From Desulfobacteraceae bacterium (GTDB lineage: Bacteria; Desulfobacterota; Desulfobacteria; Desulfobacterales; JAUWMJ01), in assembly GCA_030612225.1 (NCBI GenBank), contig JAUWOH010000245.1, forward strand, positions 1 through 5,247: a DNA stretch of 5,247 nucleotides. The letters are read 5' to 3'. The position numbers and the translations under genes were made by a program. A model generated the notes under the pieces. It did not search any database. It was given only the letters and a program-made list of their open reading frames with translations, and was not told the DNA's origin. Of this stretch, positions 1 through 5,247 are shown piece by piece. The stretch's first letter is position 1, and each line of letters begins with the position of its first letter.

Positions 1-53
1 CCGATCTCAACTCGCTTACGCTTGGGTAAATCTACACCCGAAATTCTTGCCAA
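1..53 (-). CDS. rpsM: 30S ribosomal protein S13, N-terminal fragment (cut by window edge)
   Basis: Only the first 17 codons plus two bases are inside the window. They read (M)ARISGVDLPKRKRVEI, which matches the highly conserved start of S13 (usual form MARIAGVDLP..KRVEI). S13 sits in the head of the small subunit, contacts 16S rRNA and the P-site tRNA, and forms a bridge to the large subunit. The start codon is TTG at 53-51. It is chosen because the conserved ARI-GVDLP motif begins straight after it and because a perfect AGGAGG lies 7 nt upstream. The gene follows rpmJ by 14 bp, the usual rpmJ-rpsM order that leads into the alpha operon (rpsK, rpsD, rpoA, rplQ), which would lie outside the window. 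Identity is quite secure despite the short length. Confidence 0.9.
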   Translation of the reverse strand, partial: MARISGVDLPKRKRVEI

Positions 54-60
54 AGCTTAT

Positions 61-68
61 CCTCCTTT
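61..68 (-). promoter_or_regulatory. Strong ribosome binding site of rpsM
   Basis: The minus strand reads AAAGGAGG, a near-complete match to the 16S rRNA 3' end, 7 nt before the TTG start of rpsM. Its first base is the last base of the rpmJ TAA stop. This site decides the TTG start, as no ATG is nearby. Confidence 0.85.
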
Positions 69-181
69 TATCCCTGCCTTTGTTTATGCCTTTTATTTTC
101 GCAGATTACCCTTACAACCCCTTTTCTGCGGACTATCTTACATTTTCTGCACATTTTTTTAACCGATGCCCTGACTTTCAT
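68..181 (-). CDS. rpmJ: 50S ribosomal protein L36, zinc-ribbon (C+) form
   Basis: This 37-residue protein starts [15 protein letters not shown] and ends RHKQRQG, the classic L36 pattern and exactly the usual length. L36 is the smallest large-subunit protein and binds 23S rRNA. The zinc ligands of the C+ form are all present: Cys11, Cys14, Cys27 and His32. The ligand-free C- paralogue that some bacteria use under zinc shortage would lack these. The ATG start has AAAGGAG 6 nt upstream. The gene lies between infA (52-bp spacer) and rpsM (14-bp spacer), its normal place. The TAA stop overlaps the rpsM ribosome binding site, so translation of the two may be linked. Nothing is broken or odd. Confidence 0.97.
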   Translation of the reverse strand: MKVRASVKKMCRKCKIVRRKGVVRVICENKRHKQRQG

Positions 182-233
182 CTGAAACTCCTTTTTTCCT
201 GATCCGTTGGAGCATATCGAAAACCGGCAGGTA

Positions 234-452
234 CTATTTTGCCCTGTAAGTTATCCTGCCCCTGCTAAGATCATATGGCGAAAGCTCAACCGAAACTTTG
301 TCTCCAGGTAAGATTTTGATAAAATGCATACGCATCTTCCCGGAAATGTGTGCAAGGACCTGGTGCTTGTTTTCCAGTTCCACTTTGAACATTGCATTAG
401 GCAAAGTCTCAAGGACAGTTCCCTCTGTTTTTATCAATTCCTCTTTAGCCAT
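234..452 (-). CDS. infA: Translation initiation factor IF-1
   Basis: The product is a 72-residue single OB-fold protein that binds the A site of the 30S subunit, supports IF-2 and IF-3 and helps select the initiator tRNA. Its conserved core is clear: [13 protein letters not shown] near residues 10-22, AHISGKMR at about 34-41 and [18 protein letters not shown] at about 50-67. Two tandem ATGs are possible, at 455 and 452. I chose 452 because it gives MAKEE and the standard 72 residues, and because the GGGAG ribosome binding site is 6 nt upstream of it but only 3 nt from the other. The start overlaps the map stop codon by one base (TGATG), so translational coupling with map is likely. Identity is certain; the exact start is very likely. 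Confidence 0.97.
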   Translation of the reverse strand: MAKEELIKTEGTVLETLPNAMFKVELENKHQVLAHISGKMRMHFIKILPGDKVSVELSPYDLSRGRITYRAK

Positions 453-1210
453 CATCTACTCCCATCTCTTGCACTTAGAATAGCAGGACCATTATTGGTA
501 ATTGCTATGGTATGTTCAAAATGTGCGGATAAGCCACCATCTTTTGTTACCGCTGTCCACCCGTCTTCAAGTATCTCAACCTCATATCCTTTTTCATTTA
601 CCATGGGTTCAACAGCTATCGTCATCCCCGTTTTTAAGTGTATTCCCATGCCCGGTTTCCCAAAATTAGGTATCTGGGGATCTTCATGAAGACTGCTGCC
701 AATACCATGTCCTACAAATATACGAACAACTGAAAACCCGGCATCTTCCACATGCTTTTGAACTGCATGGGAAATATCTGAAAGCCGGCCATTTACTACT
801 GCTTTTTCAATTCCTTTATAAAGCGCCTGTTCCGTAAAATTCATAAGCCTGCGGGCAGACTTTGATACCTTTCCAACACCCACAGTTAACGCGGAGTCTC
901 CATAATAGCCGCCAAAAAGAACTCCAAAATCCATGCTTAAAATGTCGCCCTCTTTAAGTGCCCTTTTAGAAGGAAACCCATGAACAACTGCTTCATTAAC
1001 CGAAGCGCAGAGTGAATAGGGAAAACCCCTGTAGCCTTTAAATGCCGGCTTTGCACCATTCTCCCTTGCCAGATCTTCTGCAAGTTTATCTAAATAAAGC
1101 GTGTTAACTCCCGGTTTGACCTCTGATTCAAGTACAGAAAGAATCTTTGCAACGATTTGATTGCTCGCGTGTATCTTTTCAATTTCTTTAGGTGATTTTA
1201 AAACCACCAT
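452..1210 (-). CDS. map: Methionine aminopeptidase, type I
   Basis: This 252-residue enzyme removes the initiator methionine from new proteins whose second residue is small, acting in the cytosol near the ribosome exit. The pita-bread fold ligands of the dinuclear metal site are all in place: Asp94 (in SMDFG), Asp105 (in YYGDSA), His168 (in GHGIG), Glu201 (in VEPM) and Glu232 (in FEHT). The substrate-side histidines His77 (VVHGFP) and His175 (LHEDP) are also present. There is no N-terminal zinc-finger extension, so it is the short bacterial type Ia. The ATG start lies 1 bp after the secY stop, with AAGGGG 10 nt upstream, which is a rather distant site. It overlaps infA by one base. In Bacillus and Geobacter adk commonly sits between secY and map; it is absent here. 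Confidence 0.97.
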   Translation of the reverse strand: MVVLKSPKEIEKIHASNQIVAKILSVLESEVKPGVNTLYLDKLAEDLARENGAKPAFKGYRGFPYSLCASVNEAVVHGFPSKRALKEGDILSMDFGVLFGGYYGDSALTVGVGKVSKSARRLMNFTEQALYKGIEKAVVNGRLSDISHAVQKHVEDAGFSVVRIFVGHGIGSSLHEDPQIPNFGKPGMGIHLKTGMTIAVEPMVNEKGYEVEILEDGWTAVTKDGGLSAHFEHTIAITNNGPAILSARDGSR

Positions 1211-1211
1211 A

Positions 1212-2510
1212 TCAAAATCGCCCCTTCATCTTTGCTCCGCCTTTTTTCAAAAATCCTTCGTAATGGCGGCTCAACATGTGCGATTCCATTTGTGCAATCG
1301 TATCAATTGCAACCCCTACTACAATCAAAAGTGCGGTACCACCAAAATAAAAAGGAACATTAAATTTTGTTATCAGGATTGATGGCAAAACGCATACTGC
1401 TGAAACATATACAGCCCCACCAAGAGTAATCCGTGTTAATACCCTGTCAATATAATCTGCGGTACGTTTACCCGGACGAATACCGGGAATATAACCGCCC
1501 TGTTTTTTCATATTATCTGCCACGTCAACCGGGTTAAATGTAACGGCTGTATAAAAGTAACAGAAAAAGAATATCATCCCCACATAACACAATTCATATA
1601 CAACATTACCAGGTGTTATTGAGGAAACAATATTCTGCATCCAGGCAATTGTTATAAAACTTGCAATAGTTGCCGGAAACATCATAATTGATGAAGCGAA
1701 AATCGGCGGTATTACACCTGATGTATTAATCTTAAGCGGCAGGTGCGTACTCTGTCCGCCATACATTTTTCTTCCGATAATCCTTTTGGCATATTGAACA
1801 GGTATTCTGCGCTGAGCCTGTTCAACAAATATAATAACAGCCACAACAAGAACCATCATAACAGTCAAAACCAGCACAGGAAATATTCCCATCGCTCCTG
1901 TTGAAACAAGGCGAAATGTATTTGCAATCGCTGTCGGCATACTGGCTACAATGCCGGCGAATATAATTAGAGAAATACCGTTGCCGATACCACGTTCAGT
2001 AATCTGTTCCCCCAGCCACATGATAAATGCAGTTCCGGCAGTAAGGGTAATAACCGTCATCATTCGAAAAGACCATCCCGGTTCGATAACTGCCCCCATT
2101 CTTTCAAGACCGACACTTATACCAAAACCCTGTATGATACTTAAAACAACGGTTCCGTATCGAGTATATTGAGTAATCTTTTTCCGCCCCTGCTCGCCCT
2201 CTTTCTTCAGTCGCTCAAGATGCGGCACAACTACTGTCATAAGCTGCAAAATAATTGATGAGCTGATATATGGCATAATCCCAAGAGCGAAAACAGATAA
2301 CCGCTCTAAAGCACCTCCGGAAAACATATTAAAAATTCCGAGTATAGTCCCTTTAGCTCTGTCAAAAATTTCAGCGAGTGCAGCAGCGTCTATACCAGGA
2401 ACCGGCACATGCACTCCCACACGGTATATAATTAAAAACGCAAGAGTGAAAAAAATCCTTTTTTTCAGTTCGGGAATTTTGAATATATTGCCAAACCCGC
2501 CGCCAATCAT
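1212..2510 (-). CDS. secY: Protein translocase subunit SecY
   Basis: SecY is the core of the SecYEG channel in the inner membrane, passing unfolded secretory proteins and inserting membrane proteins together with SecA or the ribosome. The protein is 432 residues, a normal length, with about ten hydrophobic segments (the first near 18-37, the last near 388-405). Recognisable landmarks are the N-terminal VHVPVPGID (33-41), the plug region with [21 protein letters not shown] (60-80), [11 protein letters not shown] (110-120), the cytoplasmic loop [10 protein letters not shown] (234-243), and the C5 loop with [13 protein letters not shown] (338-350), whose Arg345 corresponds to the arginine needed for SecA-driven transport. 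The basic tail ends [11 protein letters not shown]. The ATG directly follows the rplO TAA stop, with GAGG 8 nt upstream inside rplO, so translation is probably coupled to rplO. Confidence 0.98.
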   Translation of the reverse strand: MIGGGFGNIFKIPELKKRIFFTLAFLIIYRVGVHVPVPGIDAAALAEIFDRAKGTILGIFNMFSGGALERLSVFALGIMPYISSSIILQLMTVVVPHLERLKKEGEQGRKKITQYTRYGTVVLSIIQGFGISVGLERMGAVIEPGWSFRMMTVITLTAGTAFIMWLGEQITERGIGNGISLIIFAGIVASMPTAIANTFRLVSTGAMGIFPVLVLTVMMVLVVAVIIFVEQAQRRIPVQYAKRIIGRKMYGGQSTHLPLKINTSGVIPPIFASSIMMFPATIASFITIAWMQNIVSSITPGNVVYELCYVGMIFFFCYFYTAVTFNPVDVADNMKKQGGYIPGIRPGKRTADYIDRVLTRITLGGAVYVSAVCVLPSILITKFNVPFYFGGTALLIVVGVAIDTIAQMESHMLSRHYEGFLKKGGAKMKGRF

Positions 2511-2951
2511 TTATACAACCTCTATGCTTCCGCCAGCCGATTCAATCTTTTTCCTGGCATTCTCACTGACCCTGTTTATCTTAATTTGAAGCGGATAACC
2601 TATCTCACCCAAGCCAAGAAGTTTTATTCCGTCTCTTTTTCCTTTAACAAGTCCCACTCGTATTAGTGCTGCTTCATCTACCGTGCTACCACTTTCAAAT
2701 CTTGACAGGTCACGAATGTTTACTTCTATTATTTTCTTTCTAAAAATATTTGCGAATCCACGTTTTGGCAAACGGCGATGGATAGGCATCTGGCCGCCCT
2801 CAAACCCAGGTCTTACACCTCCGCCGGAACGGCTGTTATGTCCCTTTGTTCCCCTGCCTGCTGTCTTGCCTGTACCTGACCCAACACCACGTCCCAGGCG
2901 TTTTTTTAATTTATGTGATCCGGCTGCAGGCGATAATTCATTAAGCTTCAT
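2511..2951 (-). CDS. rplO: 50S ribosomal protein L15
   Basis: L15 is a late-assembling large-subunit protein whose long, glycine- and arginine-rich N-terminal arm reaches deep into 23S rRNA. The 146-residue product shows this arm at residues 17-50 ([21 protein letters not shown]), followed by the hallmark [18 protein letters not shown] at 49-66 and a globular C-terminal domain ending GGSIEVV. I chose the ATG at 2951, which gives MKLNELSP. A longer form starting with TTG at 2966 is open but would place its start inside the GAGGAG ribosome binding site that lies 7 nt before 2951. The gene overlaps the 3' end of rpmD by 11 bp and abuts secY, so it is likely coupled on both sides. Confidence 0.97.
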   Translation of the reverse strand: MKLNELSPAAGSHKLKKRLGRGVGSGTGKTAGRGTKGHNSRSGGGVRPGFEGGQMPIHRRLPKRGFANIFRKKIIEVNIRDLSRFESGSTVDEAALIRVGLVKGKRDGIKLLGLGEIGYPLQIKINRVSENARKKIESAGGSIEVV

Positions 2952-3135
2952 CAATATTCTCCTCAACTTTCACCAGATGCGATACTTTGTTTATCATCCC
3001 GCGGATAGATGGTTTATCCTGAAGCTCGACAATTCTATTAAGCTTTTTCAGCCCCATACCTCGCAATACCCTTCGGTGCTTTTCAGGTCTTCCTATCATG
3101 CTCTTGACAAGCTTTATTTTCAATGTTCCCGCCAT
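2941..3135 (-). CDS. rpmD: 50S ribosomal protein L30
   Basis: This is a 64-residue L30 of the short bacterial type (usually about 60 residues), binding 23S rRNA on the large subunit. The family pattern runs along the whole length: [29 protein letters not shown] in the first half, with [11 protein letters not shown] at 11-21, then [22 protein letters not shown] in the second. A short acidic tail, EENIDEA, closes the protein; this is slightly longer than in many relatives. The ATG at 3135 has AGGA 8 nt upstream. The gene is separated from rpsE by 78 bp, the second-largest gap in the window, and overlaps rplO by 11 bp. L30 is absent from some bacterial lineages, so its presence is a mild taxonomic marker. 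Confidence 0.96.
   Translation of the reverse strand: MAGTLKIKLVKSMIGRPEKHRRVLRGMGLKKLNRIVELQDKPSIRGMINKVSHLVKVEENIDEA
2959..2964 (-). promoter_or_regulatory. Ribosome binding site of rplO inside rpmD
   Basis: GAGGAG on the minus strand lies 7 nt before the ATG at 2951 and within the last codons of rpmD. It decides between the two possible rplO starts in favour of the shorter, standard protein. Confidence 0.8.
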
Positions 3136-3213
3136 CTAAAATTTCCTTTGCTTATTCGTATCTACTGCTTCCTTAGAGTGCTTCCCAAACGCTTAAACTC
3201 ATCAATCTTCAAC

Positions 3214-3708
3214 TTAAAGGTCTTCAACGTTAATTCCGCGTCTTTTGGCCACCTGCTCTTTGCTTTGAAGTTGTTTAAGGCCGGTGAAAGTCGCTTTAAC
3301 CACATTATGCGGGTTGTGCGATCCCATACATTTTGTAAGAATGTTTTGAACACCGGCAACCTCAAGAACAGCTCTTACAGCACCTCCTGCGATAACACCG
3401 GTTCCCTGAGATGCAGGTTTCAGCAGAACTTTTCCTGCACCAAATCTTCCTATTATTTCGTAAGGTATTGTTCCATCTACCAGGGATATTTTTACCATGC
3501 TCTTTTTCGCTTTTTCCATACCTTTACGAATTGCTTCCGGCACTTCTCCTGCCTTACCCAGCCCGAAGCCAACAGATCCTTCACCATCACCAACAACAAC
3601 TATTGCACTAAAACTGAACCTGCGCCCGCCTTTTACGACTTTTGCAACCCTGTTAATATGAACTACCTTGTCTATTAACTGGTTATCGTCTGTATTTTGT
3701 TTATACAA
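3214..3708 (-). CDS. rpsE: 30S ribosomal protein S5
   Basis: S5 lies on the back of the small subunit near the mRNA entry and helps decoding accuracy and helicase activity. The 164-residue product has the N-terminal double-stranded-RNA-binding-like domain at about 11-75, including [17 protein letters not shown] (17-33) and [15 protein letters not shown] (46-60), and the S5 C-terminal domain at about 85-160 with [16 protein letters not shown] and [12 protein letters not shown]. The VKGGRRF loop is the region where spectinomycin-resistance changes are known; here it looks like the normal form. The start is TTG at 3708: a perfect AGGAGG lies 7 nt upstream and an in-frame TAG sits directly before the TTG, so no longer form is possible. 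It follows rplR by 32 bp. Confidence 0.97.
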   Translation of the reverse strand: MYKQNTDDNQLIDKVVHINRVAKVVKGGRRFSFSAIVVVGDGEGSVGFGLGKAGEVPEAIRKGMEKAKKSMVKISLVDGTIPYEIIGRFGAGKVLLKPASQGTGVIAGGAVRAVLEVAGVQNILTKCMGSHNPHNVVKATFTGLKQLQSKEQVAKRRGINVEDL

Positions 3709-3715
3709 CTATCTG

Positions 3716-3721
3716 CCTCCT
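3716..3721 (-). promoter_or_regulatory. Strong ribosome binding site of rpsE
   Basis: A perfect AGGAGG on the minus strand lies 7 nt before the TTG start of rpsE. Its strength may compensate for the weaker start codon, and it fixes that start. Confidence 0.85.
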
Positions 3722-3740
3722 ATATTTCGCTTAAATTCGG

Positions 3741-4109
3741 CTAAAATTTAAGCCCTGCTTCCCGTGCACCATCAGAAACAGCCTTAACTCGCCCATGGTA
3801 TAAATAACCGTTCCTGTCAAATACTACTTTTTTAATACCTTTTCCCATGCTGCGTTCAGCAACAATTTTTCCGATGTGTTTTGCTATTGCAGCCTTATTG
3901 CCCTTTTCTAAATGCTCTTTTGCATCTTTTTCCATACTCGACGCTGAAGCAAGAGTATGGCCCGTCGTATCATCTATAACCTGCGCATATATATGCTTTG
4001 TACTTCTGAACACACATAGCCTTGGCTTTTCCAGGCCGCCGAACACCTTTTTCCTTATTCTCTTTTTTCTCTTTAGTCGTGCCTGTTTTCTTAAATTTAA
4101 AGACCCCAT
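3741..4109 (-). CDS. rplR: 50S ribosomal protein L18
   Basis: L18 binds 5S rRNA together with L5 and joins it to the central protuberance of the large subunit. The 122-residue product begins with a very basic tail (residues 7-21, [15 protein letters not shown]), typical of the RNA-binding N-terminus. It then shows the family motifs [20 protein letters not shown] (28-47) and [17 protein letters not shown] (95-111), ending [10 protein letters not shown]. Length and ends are normal. The ATG at 4109 is preceded by AGGG 11 nt upstream, a weaker and more distant site than its neighbours have, so expression may partly depend on coupling to rplF, 22 bp upstream. The [23 protein letters not shown] style of start resembles L18 from Desulfobacterota as I remember them. 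Confidence 0.97.
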   Translation of the reverse strand: MGSLNLRKQARLKRKKRIRKKVFGGLEKPRLCVFRSTKHIYAQVIDDTTGHTLASASSMEKDAKEHLEKGNKAAIAKHIGKIVAERSMGKGIKKVVFDRNGYLYHGRVKAVSDGAREAGLKF

Positions 4110-4131
4110 CTTTTTAATATCCCTGTTATGG

Positions 4132-4671
4132 CTATTTCACTCCGGTTTTCCCAGCTTTTCTTTGAATCCGCTCCCCTGCGTATTTGATTCCTTTTCCCTT
4201 ATAAGGCTCTGGAGGCCTTAATTGTCTTATTGCAGCAGCTGTTAGCCCCAGCTTCTCCTTATCTATTCCGGAAAGCTTTATAATATTGTTCCTGTCAATG
4301 GCTGCTGAAATGCCTTCAGGAAGTTCAAATTTGACTGGATTTGAATAACCAAGATTTAATACAATAGTTTTGCCATTTAATTCAGCTCGATAACCGATCC
4401 CGTTAATTTCCAGAACACGTTCAAACCCTTTGTTCACACCGGTTATCATATTTGCAACAAGGCTCCGGGTAAGACCTTGCAAAGATCGTCCAATTCTGTC
4501 GTCTTTCATCATTATTACATTTATAATACCATCTTCTATTTTCAGATCGATCATAGAATTAATCAATCTTGTCAGTACACCTTTTTCACCCTGTACTGTA
4601 ACCTTCCTGTCCTTATAAGTTATCTTGGTTTTTTCAGGTATTGTTATCGGTTTTTTACCTACTCGCGACAT
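4132..4671 (-). CDS. rplF: 50S ribosomal protein L6
   Basis: L6 binds 23S rRNA near the sarcin-ricin loop and the factor-binding site of the large subunit. The 179-residue protein has the usual two repeated L6 domains (about 1-82 and 83-179). It starts [11 protein letters not shown], carries [16 protein letters not shown] at 82-97, and ends with the signature [16 protein letters not shown] (152-167) and RKAGKTG. The reading frame stays open upstream to 4725, but I chose the ATG at 4671. It gives the conserved N-terminus, and AGGGAG lies 6 nt before it, whereas the longer form would overlap rpsH and add 18 unrelated residues. Spacers are 19 bp to rpsH and 22 bp to rplR. Confidence 0.97.
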   Translation of the reverse strand: MSRVGKKPITIPEKTKITYKDRKVTVQGEKGVLTRLINSMIDLKIEDGIINVIMMKDDRIGRSLQGLTRSLVANMITGVNKGFERVLEINGIGYRAELNGKTIVLNLGYSNPVKFELPEGISAAIDRNNIIKLSGIDKEKLGLTAAAIRQLRPPEPYKGKGIKYAGERIQRKAGKTGVK

Positions 4672-4690
4672 TTGCTGCTCCCTTTTGAAT

Positions 4691-5089
4691 CTACCATATA
4701 TTGCAGAGAATCTCCCCCCCCACATTTTCTTTCCTTGCCGTTTTATCAGTCATTATTCCTTTGGATGTTGATAATATCGCTATTCCAAGACCATTAAAAA
4801 CAGGCTTTATATCTTTACTCTTTGTATAAACCCGCCTGCTCGGCTTGCTGACACGTTTGAGCTCATATATTGCGTTGCTCTGGTCTTCACCGTACTTAAG
4901 GTAGATACGTAAAACTCCCTGCTTTTCATCCTTGATAAATTTAAAATTTCTGATAAACCCTTCGTTTTTTAATACTTTTGCCAATTCGCTATTTAGCTTT
5001 GAGCCTGAAATATCAACACTGTTAAACTTAGCCTTCGCAGCATTTCTTATTCGTGTTAACATATCGGCTACTGGATCGCTCATCGACAT
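4691..5089 (-). CDS. rpsH: 30S ribosomal protein S8
   Basis: S8 binds the central domain of 16S rRNA early in small-subunit assembly; in Escherichia coli it also represses its operon by binding the mRNA near rplE, a site that would lie outside this window. The 132-residue product opens MSMSDPVADMLTRIRNA and carries the RNA-binding signature GIAILSTSKGIMTD at 102-115, then VGGEILCNIW at the end. ATGs occur at 5089 and 5083. I chose 5089 because GGAG lies 7 nt upstream of it (13 nt from the second). A run of eight G on the coding strand (4721-4714) encodes the Val-Gly-Gly-Glu segment. The TAG stop is 19 bp before rplF. Confidence 0.97.
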   Translation of the reverse strand: MSMSDPVADMLTRIRNAAKAKFNSVDISGSKLNSELAKVLKNEGFIRNFKFIKDEKQGVLRIYLKYGEDQSNAIYELKRVSKPSRRVYTKSKDIKPVFNGLGIAILSTSKGIMTDKTARKENVGGEILCNIW

Positions 5090-5139
5090 TTTTTTTCTCC
5101 GATTAAAATTTGATGAATTCGTCCAAAGTCGAACGCAGC

Positions 5140-5167
5140 AAGTTTTAGGTGTTAAGTTTTAGGTCTT
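5140..5167. repeat. Two tandem copies of a 14-bp near-repeat in the rpsN-rpsH spacer
   Basis: On the plus strand AAGTTTTAGGTGTT (5140-5153) is followed directly by AAGTTTTAGGTCTT (5154-5167), 13 of 14 bases identical. The pair lies in the 104-bp gap between rpsN and rpsH, the longest gap in the window. No other copy was noticed in the window. It could be a chance short duplication or the edge of a dispersed intergenic repeat; no function is evident. Confidence 0.7.
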
Positions 5168-5193
5168 ATGTTAATGGTATAATCTTTATGATA

Positions 5194-5247
5194 CTACCAA
5201 CTCGATTTTGTGACGCCCGGAAGCTTGCCGTGTGAAGCAAAAGTCCG
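5194..5247 (-). CDS. rpsN: 30S ribosomal protein S14, C-terminal fragment (cut by window edge)
   Basis: The last 17 codons and a TAG stop are visible, reading RTFASHGKLPGVTKSSW. This matches the S14 C-terminus, where a G-LPGV-K-SW ending is nearly invariant. S14 is in the head of the small subunit and joins late in assembly. The position directly upstream of rpsH is the standard spc order (rplE, rpsN, rpsH). The zinc-binding cysteines that would separate the short type Z S14 (about 61 residues) from the long form lie beyond the window; the residues seen fit the type Z form better in my judgement, but this cannot be settled here. Confidence 0.88.
   Translation of the reverse strand, partial: RTFASHGKLPGVTKSSW

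Noticed and set aside
182..233. A possible regulatory element in the infA-rpmJ spacer.
   Set aside because: I found no convincing inverted repeat or promoter hexamers beyond the rpmJ ribosome binding site; it looks like plain spacer.
3162..3365. A minus-strand 67-codon frame overlapping the end of rpsE and the rpsE-rpmD gap.
   Set aside because: It is out of frame with rpsE over most of its length, matches no family I know, and is not preceded by a convincing ribosome binding site.
2683..3678. A 331-codon open frame on the plus strand opposite rplO, rpmD and rpsE.
   Set aside because: It lies antisense to three clearly conserved ribosomal genes, has no recognisable domain and is low in complexity (rich in Phe, Ser, Pro). 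It is a shadow of the coding strand's composition.
5106..5130. Possible hairpin or terminator in the rpsN-rpsH spacer (TTCG and CGAA arms).
   Set aside because: Only a four-base stem with mismatched inner bases can be formed and there is no following U-run in the direction of transcription; the operon continues into rpsH.
5177..5182. A TATAAT hexamer on the plus strand in the rpsN-rpsH spacer, as a possible antisense promoter.
   Set aside because: The hexamer about 17 bp upstream is AGTTTT, not a -35-like sequence, and no plus-strand gene follows. AT-rich spacers give such matches by chance.
1..5247. A previously undescribed system (defence, mobile element or novel gene cluster).
   Set aside because: Almost every base belongs to known, well-conserved ribosomal, translocase, aminopeptidase or initiation-factor genes in a normal order. 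No unexplained conserved frame remains.

Overview
The window is a section of a bacterial ribosomal-protein (spc-type) operon. Every gene lies on the minus strand, so transcription runs from high to low coordinates. In transcription order it holds the 3' end of rpsN (S14), then rpsH (S8), rplF (L6), rplR (L18), rpsE (S5), rpmD (L30), rplO (L15), secY, map, infA and rpmJ (L36), and finally the first codons of rpsM (S13). Both edge genes are cut by the window, and the nine long genes plus rpmJ are intact. No stretch of 300 bases lacks a gene, and no terminator, tRNA, CRISPR array or insertion sequence is visible.

Layout: rpsN ends at 5194 and is followed by the longest spacer (5090-5193), which carries a pair of 14-bp near-repeats. 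From rpsH to rpmD the spacers are 19, 22, 32 and 78 bp. From rpmD to infA the genes are packed tightly: rpmD/rplO overlap by 11 bp, rplO/secY abut, secY and map are 1 bp apart, and map/infA share one base in a TGATG junction. A 52-bp spacer precedes rpmJ, and rpsM starts 14 bp after it. Nearly every gene has a recognisable Shine-Dalgarno sequence, so translation is probably initiated gene by gene, with coupling at the overlaps.

The products work together. Ten are ribosomal proteins (six small-subunit or early-binding proteins S14, S8, S5 and S13 with large-subunit L6, L18, L30, L15 and L36). SecY is the membrane channel for secreted proteins, Map removes the initiator methionine, and IF-1 acts in translation initiation. 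The operon thus couples ribosome production with initiation, N-terminal processing and export of new proteins.

Organism: a moderately AT-rich bacterium using AGGAGG-type ribosome binding sites. The order secY-map-infA-rpmJ-rpsM, without adk between secY and map, together with protein features such as the basic L18 N-terminus and the S14 ending in TKSSW, suggests Desulfobacterota (the former Deltaproteobacteria). This is an inference from remembered family patterns and not from a search. I see no previously undescribed system here. The points worth a second look are small: the repeat-bearing rpsN-rpsH spacer, the TTG starts, the G8 run in rpsH and the frequent use of TAG stops.
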